Below the pieces are notes generated by a model. The model ran no database searches and was not told where the DNA came from. It worked only from the letters and a program-made list of their open reading frames with translations. From Candidula unifasciata (Eukaryota > Mollusca > Gastropoda > Stylommatophora > Geomitridae): DNA of 64,000 bases. Positions within the stretch are counted from its first letter, which is position 1. Every line of letters begins with the position of its first letter. The position numbers and the translations under genes are program-made. The DNA is taken from positions 189,501 to 253,500 of the forward strand of contig CAJHNH020008454.1 in the NCBI GenBank assembly GCA_905116865.2, in the 5' to 3' direction. Positions 35,896 through 46,305 of this stretch are shown here, piece by piece.

Positions 35896-36319
35896 CCCTC
35901 ATTTCTTCATTTCGATCCAACATCCCCCCCCCCACCTTCTCCTTTTTTCGCGTTTCAATGTCCACTTACTGAAGATGGGACAGCTCCCGGTTTTACATCA
36001 GTAAACAAAACGATATCACTATAGCTTTCATAAAGGCTACCGGCCTCCAGATATAAGTTTTCTAACAGAAGGATCGAAGAAGAAGAAGAAGAAGACTAAG
36101 TACCATTAGGTCTCAAGATCCAACTGAAATCCTGTGTGACAATAAGTAAAAAAATAAATTACAACCACCGAGGACGTATCAAAATAGTACATACAAGCTG
36201 ACGTAAGTAGCACCCGGGGCTTTGGTTTCAAATTACTAAATACTGCCAGGCCCCTGTGGTCATAAGTAAAAATACAACCCGACCTAACACTAAGTACCCA
36301 TAGGTCTCAATATCCTGTT

Positions 36320-36570
36320 ACTAGATAAATATGTACTGACAGACACTGTTCTTTGGCCACATAATGAGAAGAGAGACATTGGAGAACATCGTGACAACTG
36401 GAAAGATCAGTGGTGAAAAAGGGGTAGAGACAGAGCAAGAGAAATGATGCTGGGTGGGCTGAAACGATGGCATGGAGGGATATCATCAAGAGAACTGATC
36501 CAGGCAACCAGGGATCGTGATCTATGGAGACGCGCTTACACCAGTTGGCATGGCACATGATTATGATGAT
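36320..36570 (+). mobile_element. LINE RT C-terminal fragment with ATG/GAT tail
   Basis: Reads LFFGHIMRRETLENIVTTGK, MMLGGLKRWHGGISSRELI, TRDRDLWRRAYTSWHGT stop, then ATTATGATGATTG. Recognisable non-LTR C-terminus; relatives of its last 40 bp occur at 1110 and 54935 (minus). Confidence 0.72.
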
Positions 36571-36714
36571 TGACAGAGGAGTCGAACAAGTAAAATAAAA
36601 TTAGACTTCATTAAGTGCCCCCAAAGTCTCAATATCCTCTTACCCGAGGCGCCATGCTAATCTGTAATTATCAAGTGATGTGAGATAAAAATACAAAAAC
36701 ATTTGAGTGGTTGT

Positions 36715-36935
36715 CTAAAGGCCTCAGCAAAGTGGTTTGTTCAGGGGCCCAAAATGATACTTAGACGGTTCTGGATATCCCCACCCCAAAACATATAGAA
36801 TACATTTTTTTTTTCGGCCAGTCTGTTAATACAAAAGAACAAGGTTCTGGTCATAGCTCCAAGTTGACCCAGCCTGAGAAAGCTACTAGAAAATGTCCTC
36901 GGGAATACAAATAAAGTAACAGAAAATGTATTGAT
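36715..36935 (+). repeat. Family H, degenerate
   Basis: TTCTGGATATCCCCACCCCAAAAC, CAGTCTGTTAATACAAAAGAAC, AGCTCCAAGTTGACCCAGCC match 33910-34085. The tRNA head is deleted. Confidence 0.55.
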
Positions 36936-37599
36936 CGGCACTCATAGAAAGAAGTAGAAAGAATACTGAGAGAACCCTCAAAGAAGATAACTTGACCTCG
37001 CCAAAGAAAACACCCCTAACAAGCCCCACTGATTTTGGCGCCTCTATTTATATGCCTCCTCCAGTTTTCTTCAATCAGCTTCTACGTGAGTAAGTGACGT
37101 TCAACCCCAACAAATCTGCAGAAAGAGGGATAAACACCCGGTGTCACAAGGCACCACTATTCGCATGAGTACATGACCTAGAAATCCCTGTTTAACCGTT
37201 AGGTTATATTAGGACACCCCCCCCCCCCCCCCCCCAACGATAGTTAGGGTTATGGCTTTGAAATAACAACAACAATGTGTCCAATGCAGGGGCGGAGCTG
37301 TACTTCTGCGTGTCAAACCTCAACTATTAGAGTACATCATTTATTACAGCTGGAGGAAGGAGGAGCCGTTCTGTCTGGTCGGCTGATGCAGCTGCTATCT
37401 CGTCATTATCGACTGTTTACCGGGAATTGTGGTGTCTGTCAACTCTCTCTCTCTCTTCTCCCCCCCCCCCTCCTCCCATCAAGATTTCCTGTCCCTGGCT
37501 ATCTAACCGTCATTAACCCACCCACCGGGGTTGCAAGAATCCTGGGGCTAAGGTTTCTCGAGTCCCTCTCTCTGAAAAATGGTACGGTACTGTGAAACG

Positions 37600-37825
37600 G
37601 CTCCCTTGGCTATGTAAGGAGTTCTCTGGTTAAACCTGACTTTCGCGGCGGCCGGGTAACGAACTCCTTGTGGTCCGGGTTCACTCCCGGGGGTAGGCAG
37701 AAAAGCCACATTTCTCCCAGATTAACGGTACCTATAATGGAATCAATGCCGAAGGGTTGCGATATCCATAGTACCGAGCCAAAGGGTTTACAACTCATGG
37801 CTTCTGGATACGTTAAAAAAAAAAA
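37600..37825 (+). repeat. tRNA-derived SINE family C
   Basis: Body TAACGAACTCCTTGTGGTCC, GGGTTCACTCCCGGG (box B), GGTAGGCAGAAAAGCCAC, TTGCGATATCCATAGTACCG, tail TTCTGGATACGTT then A run. Head GGCTATGTAAGGAG is diverged. Confidence 0.78.
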
Positions 37826-37844
37826 AATGTATGTTTATACTTCC

Positions 37845-37893
37845 TCTTCTTCAGCTCTCCAAGCCCTTGAGGCTCACTGCTGTAGATATCAAA
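37845..37893 (-). repeat. LINE 3' tip abutting the ACT/ACC array
   Basis: CTTCAGCTCTCCAAGCCCTTGAGGCTCACTGCTGTAGATATC on plus matches 43127-43172. The trinucleotide array starts immediately after it. Confidence 0.6.
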
Positions 37894-38030
37894 ATTACTA
37901 CTACTACTACCACCACTACAACTACTACCAGTACCACTACTACTACCAATACCACTACTACCACCACCACTACTTCTGCTACTACCACCACTACTACTTC
38001 TACTACTATCACCACTACTACCACCACCAA

Positions 38031-38061
<31 letters not shown>

Positions 38062-38124
38062 GCTACTACCACCACTACTGCTACTACCACCACCACTACT
38101 ACTACCACCACTACTATCACCACC

Positions 38125-38160
<36 letters not shown>

Positions 38161-38414
38161 GCTACTTCTACCACCACGACTACTACTACTACTTCTTCTA
38201 CCACCATCACTACTACTACTACTAATACCACCACCACCACTACTACTTCTACTACTACCACCACCACTACTACAACCACTACTACTACTACTTCTACTAC
38301 TACCACCACTACTACTACTTCTACCACCACTACTACTACTACTTCTACCACCACTACTACTACTATTACTACTACTATTACTACTACTACTACTACCACC
38401 ACTACTACTGTTGT

Positions 38415-38465
<51 letters not shown>
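37893..38465. repeat. (ACT/ACC)n array, about 0.57 kb
   Basis: Trinucleotide-phased ACT, ACC and TCT mix starting at the LINE tip 37845-37893 and ending in a pure (ACT)17. Source of long Thr, Tyr/His, Ser/Gly and Val open frames that are not genes. Confidence 0.95.
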
Positions 38466-38939
38466 GCACTTAGAGCTAACACAAATTTGCTGGTCAAAGA
38501 TTGGACGGGTCCTCGTTCCCCTTGAAAACCCCAACCCACACCAAAAAAATGTCGGTGGTTGGATGTACGGCGACGATCCTCGAGGATCTCTGCAAAAACT
38601 GCACTCGTGAACTAAACGGCGCCGCATAAAACTAACCCACAATTTTCAGAGCGCGAGAGGCAAGCGGCTTGACCAATTCGCCACAAAGACCCGTACAATT
38701 ACGCAAACAAATCTACATCGAAAATTAGTTTTTTAAATGTGTGTACACACGCTAACATTGAGCACACAGCCAACATCATTTTTCATCTGGCTCTGCTCTG
38801 TTGCGAAGACGATTCCCACCGCGGCATTAATTTGCTCAATAATTGTGCAGTTTTCACAACAACACAACAAAAACTACAGTAATGATTTCAACCAAGCCAA
38901 TCGATACGTATCAAGTCGCTGCTCACAGGACAACACTGT

Positions 38940-39150
38940 CTTCTTCTTCTTCTTCGTCTTATCGCTCACAAGCATTAAACTCTGGTGGAAAGTTCGGGTT
39001 GTTCGTCAAGTTCTGAACTTTAGTCTTGTCCCAGAACTTGACTTTGCGTGCAAACCCGTTTTACAGATCTGACTTATCTGTTCTATGCAGATTGTTTTTT
39101 CCCCGTCTCCCAGGCTGATGTATTCCGACTTCGAAGGACCCCTTCTTACG
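38940..39150 (-). repeat. Retroposon family D with TTC/GAA tail
   Basis: TTCTTCTTCTTCTTCGTC, TCTGGTGGAAAGTTCGGGTTG, TCCCAGAACTTGACTTTGCGTGC, GCTGATGTATTCCGACTTCG. Confidence 0.7.
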
Positions 39151-39494
39151 ATCTGCCTAAAGACTCTGGATGGAGTGTTTTTCAGATACAAGTTCTTAGT
39201 TCTCTTTGCGAGTTAGCTGCTTCCAAGACATCTTTATTACGCTGTCATGATTATAGTGTTATGGGCATCCTTCAGCAGCTTCCATACGATCTGATATCAA
39301 TCTTATAAGAAGGTGACTGGAGAGGTCACAGGTCTGGCCCGATTGGCATTATTGTGGAAACCAAGCTGTATTGATCCGCGGAGAGTTGCGTGGCACTACA
39401 GAGCCCTGTGGCCTTCTAATGTTAAAAAAAAAAAAACACCACTGGAAGGAATAATGCCAGCATATCAAACCACGAAACAGGTAAGTGCTTTGCT

Positions 39495-39567
39495 GAAGAA
39501 GAAGAAGAAGAAGAAGAAGAAGAAGAAGAAGAAGAAGAAGAAGAAGAAGAAGAAGAAGAAGAAGAAA
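39495..39567. repeat. (GAA)n microsatellite
   Basis: About 24 perfect triplets; followed by AAATCGTCACGTTCAACC, which resembles the CGTTCACC edge of family D. Confidence 0.93.
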
Positions 39568-39689
39568 TCGTCACGTTCAACCAGCATCCCTGAAGAGGAA
39601 AGGGGGAGGGGTGGAAGGGTGGTGGGGGGGGGGGGGGGCTTAAGACTTTATGTTTTAATTGTGATTAGGTTATGTGCGCTATATAAAAT

Positions 39690-39905
39690 GCCATGACACA
39701 AAGCCTGAGGAGTGTTGCAGAGACCGTGTGTTGCCCATACAGCATGATCAAACTCTCTCGGCCTGCCCAGCAATGCATTTTGAATAGAGCATGCGACCAT
39801 GGAAGCTGCACTGTCAGAAGAACGTCTATCTGCTTGTCTGAGCTTCCTTTCTAAACCAGCTGCTAACCAGGGCAAAGGGCCTGGTCTGCCTTGCCATAAT
39901 ACTCA
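39690..39905 (+). repeat. Dispersed repeat R
   Basis: CATGACACAAAGCCTGAGGAG, TGCAGAGACCGTGTGTTGCC, GGGCCTGGTCTGCCTTGCC. Related copies at 9045-9293 (minus) and 23010-23205 (plus). Unknown class; one copy keeps an open frame, so it may be part of a coding element. Confidence 0.6.
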
Positions 39906-39935
39906 GTTTTCAGGCTGCATTTCCTCACCCTAGAA

Positions 39936-40135
39936 ATGTGGCTCTCAAACTTCCTAATGCAATGACCCTTCAATACTGTTCCTCACGCTGTGGTGACCGC
40001 CAGAAATACAATTATTTTCTTTATTACCTCATAACTTCAATGAATATGTGTTTTCCAATGCTCTTAAGCAACCCCTGTCAAAGGGTCATGCGACTCAAAA
40101 AAAAAGGGTTGCGAACCACAGGTTGAGAACCCCTG
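39936..40135. mobile_element. SPIN-like hAT MITE
   Basis: 200 bp. Ends ATGTGGCTCTCAAAC and GGTTGAGAACCCCTG; flanks CCCTAGAA (39928-39935) and TCCTAGAA (40136-40143) match in 7 of 8 bases. Same interior as the copy at 61376, in the opposite orientation. Confidence 0.82.
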
Positions 40136-40139
40136 TCCT

Positions 40140-40824
40140 AGAATAAGGCTGGTATCCTCCCCAATGTGCTCCACAACAAAGAACCGCATAACAGAGCCCA
40201 AAAACCTTCACAGCAGGTTGCAGAAGACAAGAATTTCACCATAGATACAGCCTCTTTTCTTCTAACCCTACTAATTATTACAGCAATGTAACTGTCTTTC
40301 AATGATCAGGCTGACAAATGTTTTGTTAACAATTGTCCAGCATACCCCAGAGGTTAATACATCCATGGTCAAAATAAAATTTTAAAACCTCTGTAAATTA
40401 AACCATGTCGAGTGGAATGAGACCTGTGTTTAAAAAGCAACATGAATGCCTACCTGATAGACAAGTGAAAGTGACATGCAACAAGACTGATAGCAAAATG
40501 AAAATTAGGAGGCCCATATGTCAGCTTGTACTGGTCACAGTTCACTACACAATGTGTTTCAGAAAGCTTTGAGCTACCTGAAGTGCAGTGAAGTGTTACA
40601 GCTAAGAGTCTGCATTGTCATGGGACATTTCCCCCAAAAAACTTACAATATTATGATTGTTGTAACAACAGAAAAAGGCATGAGAGACATGCTTTCCTTT
40701 CCAAACAGCTTTGGGAGACATTACACTATCTACAACAATGTTCCATATCCTAAACTGGTCATCCTGAAGTGTGTGGCATCATTTCCAGTGTCACAAAGGT
40801 TCACTTGAATCTTCCTCTTATGTC
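40140..40824. other. Unrecognised, contains an open frame of 96 codons
   Basis: The plus frame 40518-40808 (MSACTGHSS...KLVILKCVASF) has balanced composition but no family I recognise, no splice context and no homologous copy in the window. It lies antisense to the nuclear receptor transcript, in its intron. Confidence 0.3.
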
Positions 40825-40910
40825 ATCACTGACACATAAGGCATCTACAAGTTATCTCCACTGCTGCTGGTCTGTTGCTTTTCTGCTCGTGAGATTTCAC
40901 CGGTTTACAC
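40825..40910. repeat. Dispersed repeat Q
   Basis: Second copy of the repeat at 17245-17330, same orientation; in both cases followed by a stretch with CTTAGG motifs. Confidence 0.5.
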
Positions 40911-40944
40911 TTATTCATTTCCCTTTCCACCGTTTTCCGAGTTT

Positions 40945-41115
40945 CCTTAGGTTATTTAGGTCTTTCCTTAGGTCATCCATGTCTTTCCTTAGGTCATCCA
41001 TGTCTTTCCTTAGGTCATCAAGGTCTTTCTATAGGTCATCCAGGTCTTTCCTTAGGTCATCAAGGTCTTTCTATAGGTCATCCAGGTCTTTCCTTAGGTC
41101 ATCCAGGTCTCTTTC
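40945..41115. repeat. 21-bp minisatellite
   Basis: About 8 units of TCTTTCCTTAGGTCATCCA with alternating forms TTTCCTTAGG and TTTCTATAGG. Confidence 0.85.
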
Positions 41116-41119
41116 CCAT

Positions 41120-41770
41120 CTGCTGTAAACAGCAGAGCTGTCCATGTCAAAGATGTGTTCACTTCCAAGAGCCAAAATGAAGTGACTCTCAAAGCTAGTG
41201 ACGAAGCTGACAATCTACTGATCTGAGACAAATTTAGGTCACTGGGCACTATGATGGGGTATGCTGGCAATGAGAAACTCAAAGCATGTGATAGAAATAT
41301 CCCCATCTAAGGTCTAAATGCAGTCAATCTTTGGGCATTGTTCTGAATCCCCTCGTTGTTTTTCTACCTTCTTTCTACCATCTAAAGATCTGACTATCTG
41401 GAGATTGCAAAATCTCAATCCGTATGGCAAGCCAAAAGGGCAAATCCCAGAAACTCTGTTCAACCTACAAAGAAGTTATATTCTGGGCCACTGCGACTAA
41501 CCAGCGATCCTGTGAAGATAAGGATTATCTCAAGACCTGGTTACATTCTTGCATGCATCACCCCAGATGGGTTAATTCAAGTAACTAGCCAGCCTTTTTT
41601 CAGGGCTCAAATGACTTGAGTGCCATAACATCTGCTTAAGAGTTAAAACAATCATCCAGAAAATGTAACAATTAACCAACGCAGATGAATCCAGGCAATA
41701 TTTGTGTTTGCATTGAAAACATGATAACCAATACCACATGATATGGACTATACAATACAAAAACAAGTGA
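41120..41770. other. Unrecognised intronic stretch next to the first coding exon
   Basis: Low GC. Short match CAAATCCCAGAAACTCTG to other LINE-adjacent sequence (1100, 61325). No coding motif. Confidence 0.4.
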
Positions 41771-41776
41771 GCTTAC

Positions 41777-42571
41777 CTTACAAGCCTCACAGATGTAGGC
41801 ATCACAGTAAAAGCCTGCTGCAATATCTCCGCAAACCTGACACAGAACACTTTCCCCGCCAGAGGTGGTAGATGTTGTGACTCGAAGGTGGGGCGATGTC
41901 AGATCACTTGGGGATTTTACACAGGATATACTGTGGCGGCGACGACCTCCTCGTGTCAGCTGCTCACATGTGCCTGTCGAAGAATCTGGCTGGTCATTCA
42001 AGGCATCGCTAACCTCTACATTGCCTGCAGACGTGGATGGACAAACTGAAGTGACCGAATGTTTAGGCCTTCCACGGCATGGATTAGCTAAGTAAGAGGC
42101 ACATCTGGAATTGAATTTAACTGGTTCTATATTGCTTTTACCTGAAGTGGATGTCGTACAATGCAGTGAGTTGCTTCGCATTCTGGATAAATCTTGCTGA
42201 AAAGAAAGGGGTACAACCTGTTCAATCTCCATCTCATCCGGTGGCTCGGATTTGATCTGTAGAGTTTCATCTGTCGCGCCAACAGTAAATTTAACATGCC
42301 CCACTCTATCCTCATTCCCTTCTTGCGTTTCATATTCATCATTACGAATATCCAACTCAACTCGGGCATGCTTTCTGGGTGTTGGAGAGGATGACATATA
42401 TCGCTTCTCCTCAATGTATTTCTCAGAAATCACCTTTTTGAACTGCTGACTACCAGCACAGATAAAATCATATTTTGCTTGAAATGCAGTCTGCACCTGG
42501 GCAGCCACACATGATGATGACTTGGAATGAGGCAGTTTGTCCACGTTTCTTGTATGCTGTATTTGTGACAT
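41777..42571 (-). CDS. 2DBD-type nuclear receptor, first coding exon (N-terminus and zinc finger 1 of DBD1)
   Basis: Seen: 265 codons from an ATG at 42571 to a donor AAG|GTAAGC (exon end 41777), phase 0. Residues 1-240 are polar, low-complexity and Ser/Thr/Pro-rich, the usual A/B region of a nuclear receptor. They include a sumoylation-type site IKSEPPDE (Lys107, acidic tail) and basic patches RGRPK (166-170) and RRRHS (210-214). Zinc finger 1 has Cys244, 247, 261 and 264 with C-x2-C-x13-C-x2-C spacing and ends CEACK. Known: this P-box start, with Lys next, is characteristic of the first DBD of 2DBD nuclear receptors, ligand-regulated or orphan transcription factors of the nucleus. The frame is open upstream to 42592 (TTG), and a possible acceptor (gaacag|ACTTGG) lies near 42598, so a 5' non-coding exon is likely. 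Next exon: 12140-11996. Codon use and composition differ from the surrounding repeats. Confident as a nuclear receptor, slightly less so as 2DBD. Confidence 0.88.
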
Positions 42572-42599
42572 ATGTGAGTCATTCTTTACCAAGTCTGTT

Positions 42600-43114
42600 C
42601 AAAACACTTCAGTAAACCCAATGAATGAACTGTGATCTATCTAAATCCAATTATGAATGAGATCAAAAATGTGTACGAGTCTGCTAGCAATTTATAAAAT
42701 ATTTTTCAGAAAGGAATTTCAAAGAGTATATTGCCTAATTATTCTCTCCTGAAAATATGATAGTGTTGCTCTATCTAAAAATTCATGGGACATTACTATA
42801 AAAAAGTGCCTAGTTTAGCTAATGAACTTGATATTTCTTTGCTCCATTAGCACTGAATGCGGTATGTGAAACTGTTGAACTGAAGATGGTGCAAGCACTA
42901 CAGGTGTTAGTGAAAGTCTACGTGATTAAGCAACTCCTGAATTCTGGTGAAAGCCCCCTAATAATGATGTATCATCAGCTGTTAATAGGCTTCATTTCAC
43001 TTGGCAACATCTGAAGCTTGAAAGCCTGAAATTTTAAACAAATTGAAAAGCAATAATATTATGGAGTGAGCAAGGTGATTTTTTTTTTTAATGAACTAAC
43101 AGATTTTATTTTAA
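42600..43114. other. Upstream of the first coding exon, unrecognised
   Basis: AT-rich, with stops in all frames. Expected to be intron between a 5'UTR exon and 42571 if the candidate acceptor near 42598 is used. Confidence 0.4.
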
Positions 43115-43410
43115 AAAGGTTTTTCTTCTTCTTCAGCATTCTGAGCCCTTGAGGTTCACTGCTGCAGATATCAGCCACCTCCATTTATATCTCTGGTTGG
43201 TCTTCTCTTTCCAGTTGGTGACACCAAGTGTTTGTGGATCTGTCTGGATATTATCTCTCCATGATCTTCTTGGTCTGCCTCATAGTTTATGATCACTCAG
43301 CTCACCTGTGCACACAGCTGTTACCTCTCTGACATCTGATATTCTCTCAATATGCCCTAGCCGTTTCAGTCTATCAGCCCTCATCATGCCAGTGATCAAT
43401 AGTGATTTAA
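43115..43410 (-). mobile_element. LINE 3' end with GAA tail
   Basis: On minus: CAGATGTCAGAGAGG, GAAGATCATGGAGAGATAATATCC, GCAGTGAACCTCAAGGGCTC then GCTGAAGAAGAAGAAAAAC. The last 45 bp recur at 37845-37893. Confidence 0.55.
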
Positions 43411-43879
43411 ACAGATTATGAATTTTATTGCTGGTTCTCACTCTCCATTCCCTGCTGTTTGCATCTTTGATGGGTGAAAAGATTCATAATAAGACTGTTT
43501 TCAAAACCTGTAATAAGGCTTCATCTCAGTTAGCTGTGCTCCAAGTTTTAGAGCTATTTTCAAAAGGTTAACAACAATAACAACAAAGGCTCACAGCTGT
43601 TAGCAACATTCCATCTTTCCAGATGATGTTGTTATACCCTGCTATATATGGAGGCATTAGAATCATAGCTCATGGTGATTAACATGAACTCACTGAAGAC
43701 GAAAACTTGGTAAACATGAACTAAAAAAATAGGTCCCAGCTGGGATGTATTATTCATAATACACCTATCAGTGCCCAGTTAGCACAAACTGTTTTAACGT
43801 GAACACTTTATTTTTCAGTCCCTTAGAGTTTGTGAAAAAGTGATAAGTCCTATATGTAATCAATTTCTCTTTTATTCCA

Positions 43880-45030
43880 ATTCTCTTCCTGAGTTTCCTC
43901 CTTCATGCAACACAGTCCATGGTATTTTGTTCCCACAAATCCATCTCAATACCTGTATCATTCACATTCTCCTTGAACACATCTTTATATCCTAGCAGAC
44001 AGTGACCGCATGATCTTTCTTAGTATCCTGAGTAATTTACCTTACAAGATGTCCTCAGGGACTCTACAGTCCTCCATCCTCCAAGTGAGTCTTAGCCATC
44101 GAAGCCTTTGAAGAGTAAGCACTGACAAAACCGATGCGATACCTGTGCTCTTTCCAAATTATTAGTCTTTGTGATCTTGTCACTTAATGCCAAGTATTCT
44201 TCTTAGGCATCACATGTGAAAGTTATTTAGCCATTTGCCCTGGTAGTTGACCACTGCTGTAAACAGTCTGGAGAGATTGAGGCACCTGGGTGTAACCAGA
44301 GGGTCTGGGCAGCTCACTACACTCAGAGGAAAGGGAAGACGGACATATAACCAGATTGTGACCGGTACCATCAGTATTGGAACTCTGTGCTGGCTGCTGA
44401 AGATGAGAACGGAGCCAAATGGCATTGCCCCGAACGCTATGATGTAAATTCTTGACTCAACTCAACTGTAAAGAAGAGTGCTGAGATCACAAGCTTGATA
44501 GGTAGGGTTTTTGTTTTAACTACAAGCTTTCTATTCTCACTAACTATTTTTTCTTAATCTGCTCACTGTTTTTGTTATTTTGCCTATCATCATGCTGCTT
44601 TCTCAGTATAACAATAATTTTGCTATTCATTAAGGATCTCAGCTATGTAAAATGGTCTTAAGCTTTTGAGCAATAATGTAGACTGCAGGTCTATTATTTG
44701 CATCTTGCACCATAAACCTCGTCTTATTTATTGCTATCCGTCCAAATTCACAACAGGCCTTAGCAAATGCAGACAGTAATCATTTGAGTGGGTTGAATTG
44801 CAGCATCATCTGCAAATAGTAGCTCTGAAAAGCACCTTAATTATCCTGGTCTTGGCTTCCAGCCTTTGAGCATTGAAGAGGTTGTCACCATATCGAGAAT
44901 GGATGAACAGACCATCCTCGTGATCTCAGATGGCATTAATCAAAGGGAGTGAGAAAAATATTCAAAAGAGGGTAGGCCAATACAGTCATGTCACATTCTG
45001 CCCTTACCTCTAACTTTTCATCCATTTTTG
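43880..45030 (-). mobile_element. LINE RT relic, antisense
   Basis: On minus between 45030 and 44690: FNIFLTPF, DGLFIHSRYGDNLFNAQRLE, KTRIIKVLF, then LLFADDAAI-like (catalytic block) after frameshifts. Several stops. Positions 44240-44470 hold a different repeat (see 44240). Confidence 0.6.
44240..44470 (+). repeat. Dispersed repeat K
   Basis: GATGAGAACGGAGCCAAATGGC, TGCCCCGAACGCTATGATG, TTCTTGACTCAACTC resemble 31950-32025 (AATGAGAACGGATCGCC, GTCCCCGAGTGCTGTGAT). Unknown class; it interrupts the LINE relic. Confidence 0.45.
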
Positions 45031-45482
45031 ATTTTTAGAGATCTCTCATGAACCTAATCTTTAATTTTTTTTATGAATGAGCAACATAAAGAGACAAAAA
45101 CAGTCCAGTAACAGATAGCTCCATCACAATGTAAGTGTTATGCCTTAACAAAATCTAGGCTACAACATCTGAGAGGTTGTGCCCAACTCCCTTCCTCAAT
45201 TCCTTTTCTTTGAAATTTCAAAAAATTATGAAATTTTTTGTTTGTTTTGTTAATGAGACTAGGTCAACACAAGAGTCACACTGGTAGGAAAATCCCACCA
45301 TTTCTGACCAGTAACACAGAAGGCAAGCGCAATATTAAACGCACTATAAATGCATTAAAAAATAAATGACGGGCTGCTTGTTCGCAATTGCAAATTTAAA
45401 GGTCCATCTGTGTCTATTTTGGCAAGCTGTCTTAATGTGAAATAGGCATTGAACAGTAGATTAATTTCATCATTATAAATAA

Positions 45483-45850
45483 ATAATTTTTTTTTAACTC
45501 TTTGAGTCCCAGGATGTTTAGCATTACAGGCCCAGGGGGTAGTAAAGAGAGTCATCAAATCAGTGCATCTTGCATTCACTGGGCTTCTAGGTAAGGAGCC
45601 TATGAACGTATGATGCGTTCCTTGGGACTCAAAGAGTTAAATATCCAGAAACCATAAGTTGTAAACCCTTTGGCTCGGTACTATGGATATCATAACCCTT
45701 CAGCCTTGATTTCATGATAGATAATATAAATCTGGGAGAAATGTGGCTTTTCCGCCTACCCCTGGGCATGAACCTCGACCACAAGGAGTTTGTCACTTGG
45801 TCCCCGCGCAGAGGGTTTCAACCAACTGTACTACCGAGATGGGCATGAAA
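45483..45850 (-). repeat. SINE family C split by the TTAA MITE
   Basis: T run 45483-45493, MITE 45498-45636, then ATATCCAGAAACCATAAG through CCACAAGGAGTTTGTCACTTGG to the head near 45845. Confidence 0.78.
45498..45636. mobile_element. TTAA-flanked MITE inserted in a SINE C tail
   Basis: 139 bp between TTAA at 45494-45497 and 45637-45640. Inverted termini CTCTTTGAGTCCCAGG and CCTTGGGACTCAAAGAG. Left flank is a T run and right flank ATATCCAG; a copy of SINE C at 56438 has the undivided ...TTTTTAAATATCCAG, so this is the empty-site form. TTAA duplication is typical of piggyBac and Kolobok groups. Confidence 0.82.
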
Positions 45851-46305
45851 GAGAATTAAAAAATGTCAACAATATTCCCATCAAATCTCTTGCGTTGAAT
45901 TTTCAGTAGAAAAGTAACTTGCACATAAGTTTCTGTGTTCAATATAATTACTAGGTGCATACAGCTGATTTGTTTTCAAGCATATTTGTTGATAGATTCT
46001 AAAAACTTACACTTTACTCCTTCGTTTCAGACTCCCTACTCTATTTAGAATGCGTTCGACAGCATTCGCTCATTTGAAAAAAAAAAACTTTCAGTAGAGT
46101 AAAACAATGTAGCATTTCAACATTTTAATAAATACACAACATAGGGAGCATCAGCCGCACCTCTCCCATCAATACATTCAGTTGGAGAAACTCAACTGAA
46201 AAGAAACTATCAGAGCCCTTTCCCACTAATGAGGTTAGAAAAAACACCACAACTCTTACCAATATTATACTCGAAGCAGCACAAAAATCAATCGAAGGCA
46301 AAACT

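Noticed and set aside
37813..38642. Open frames of 185-263 codons on both strands
   Set aside because: Caused by the ACT/ACC array.
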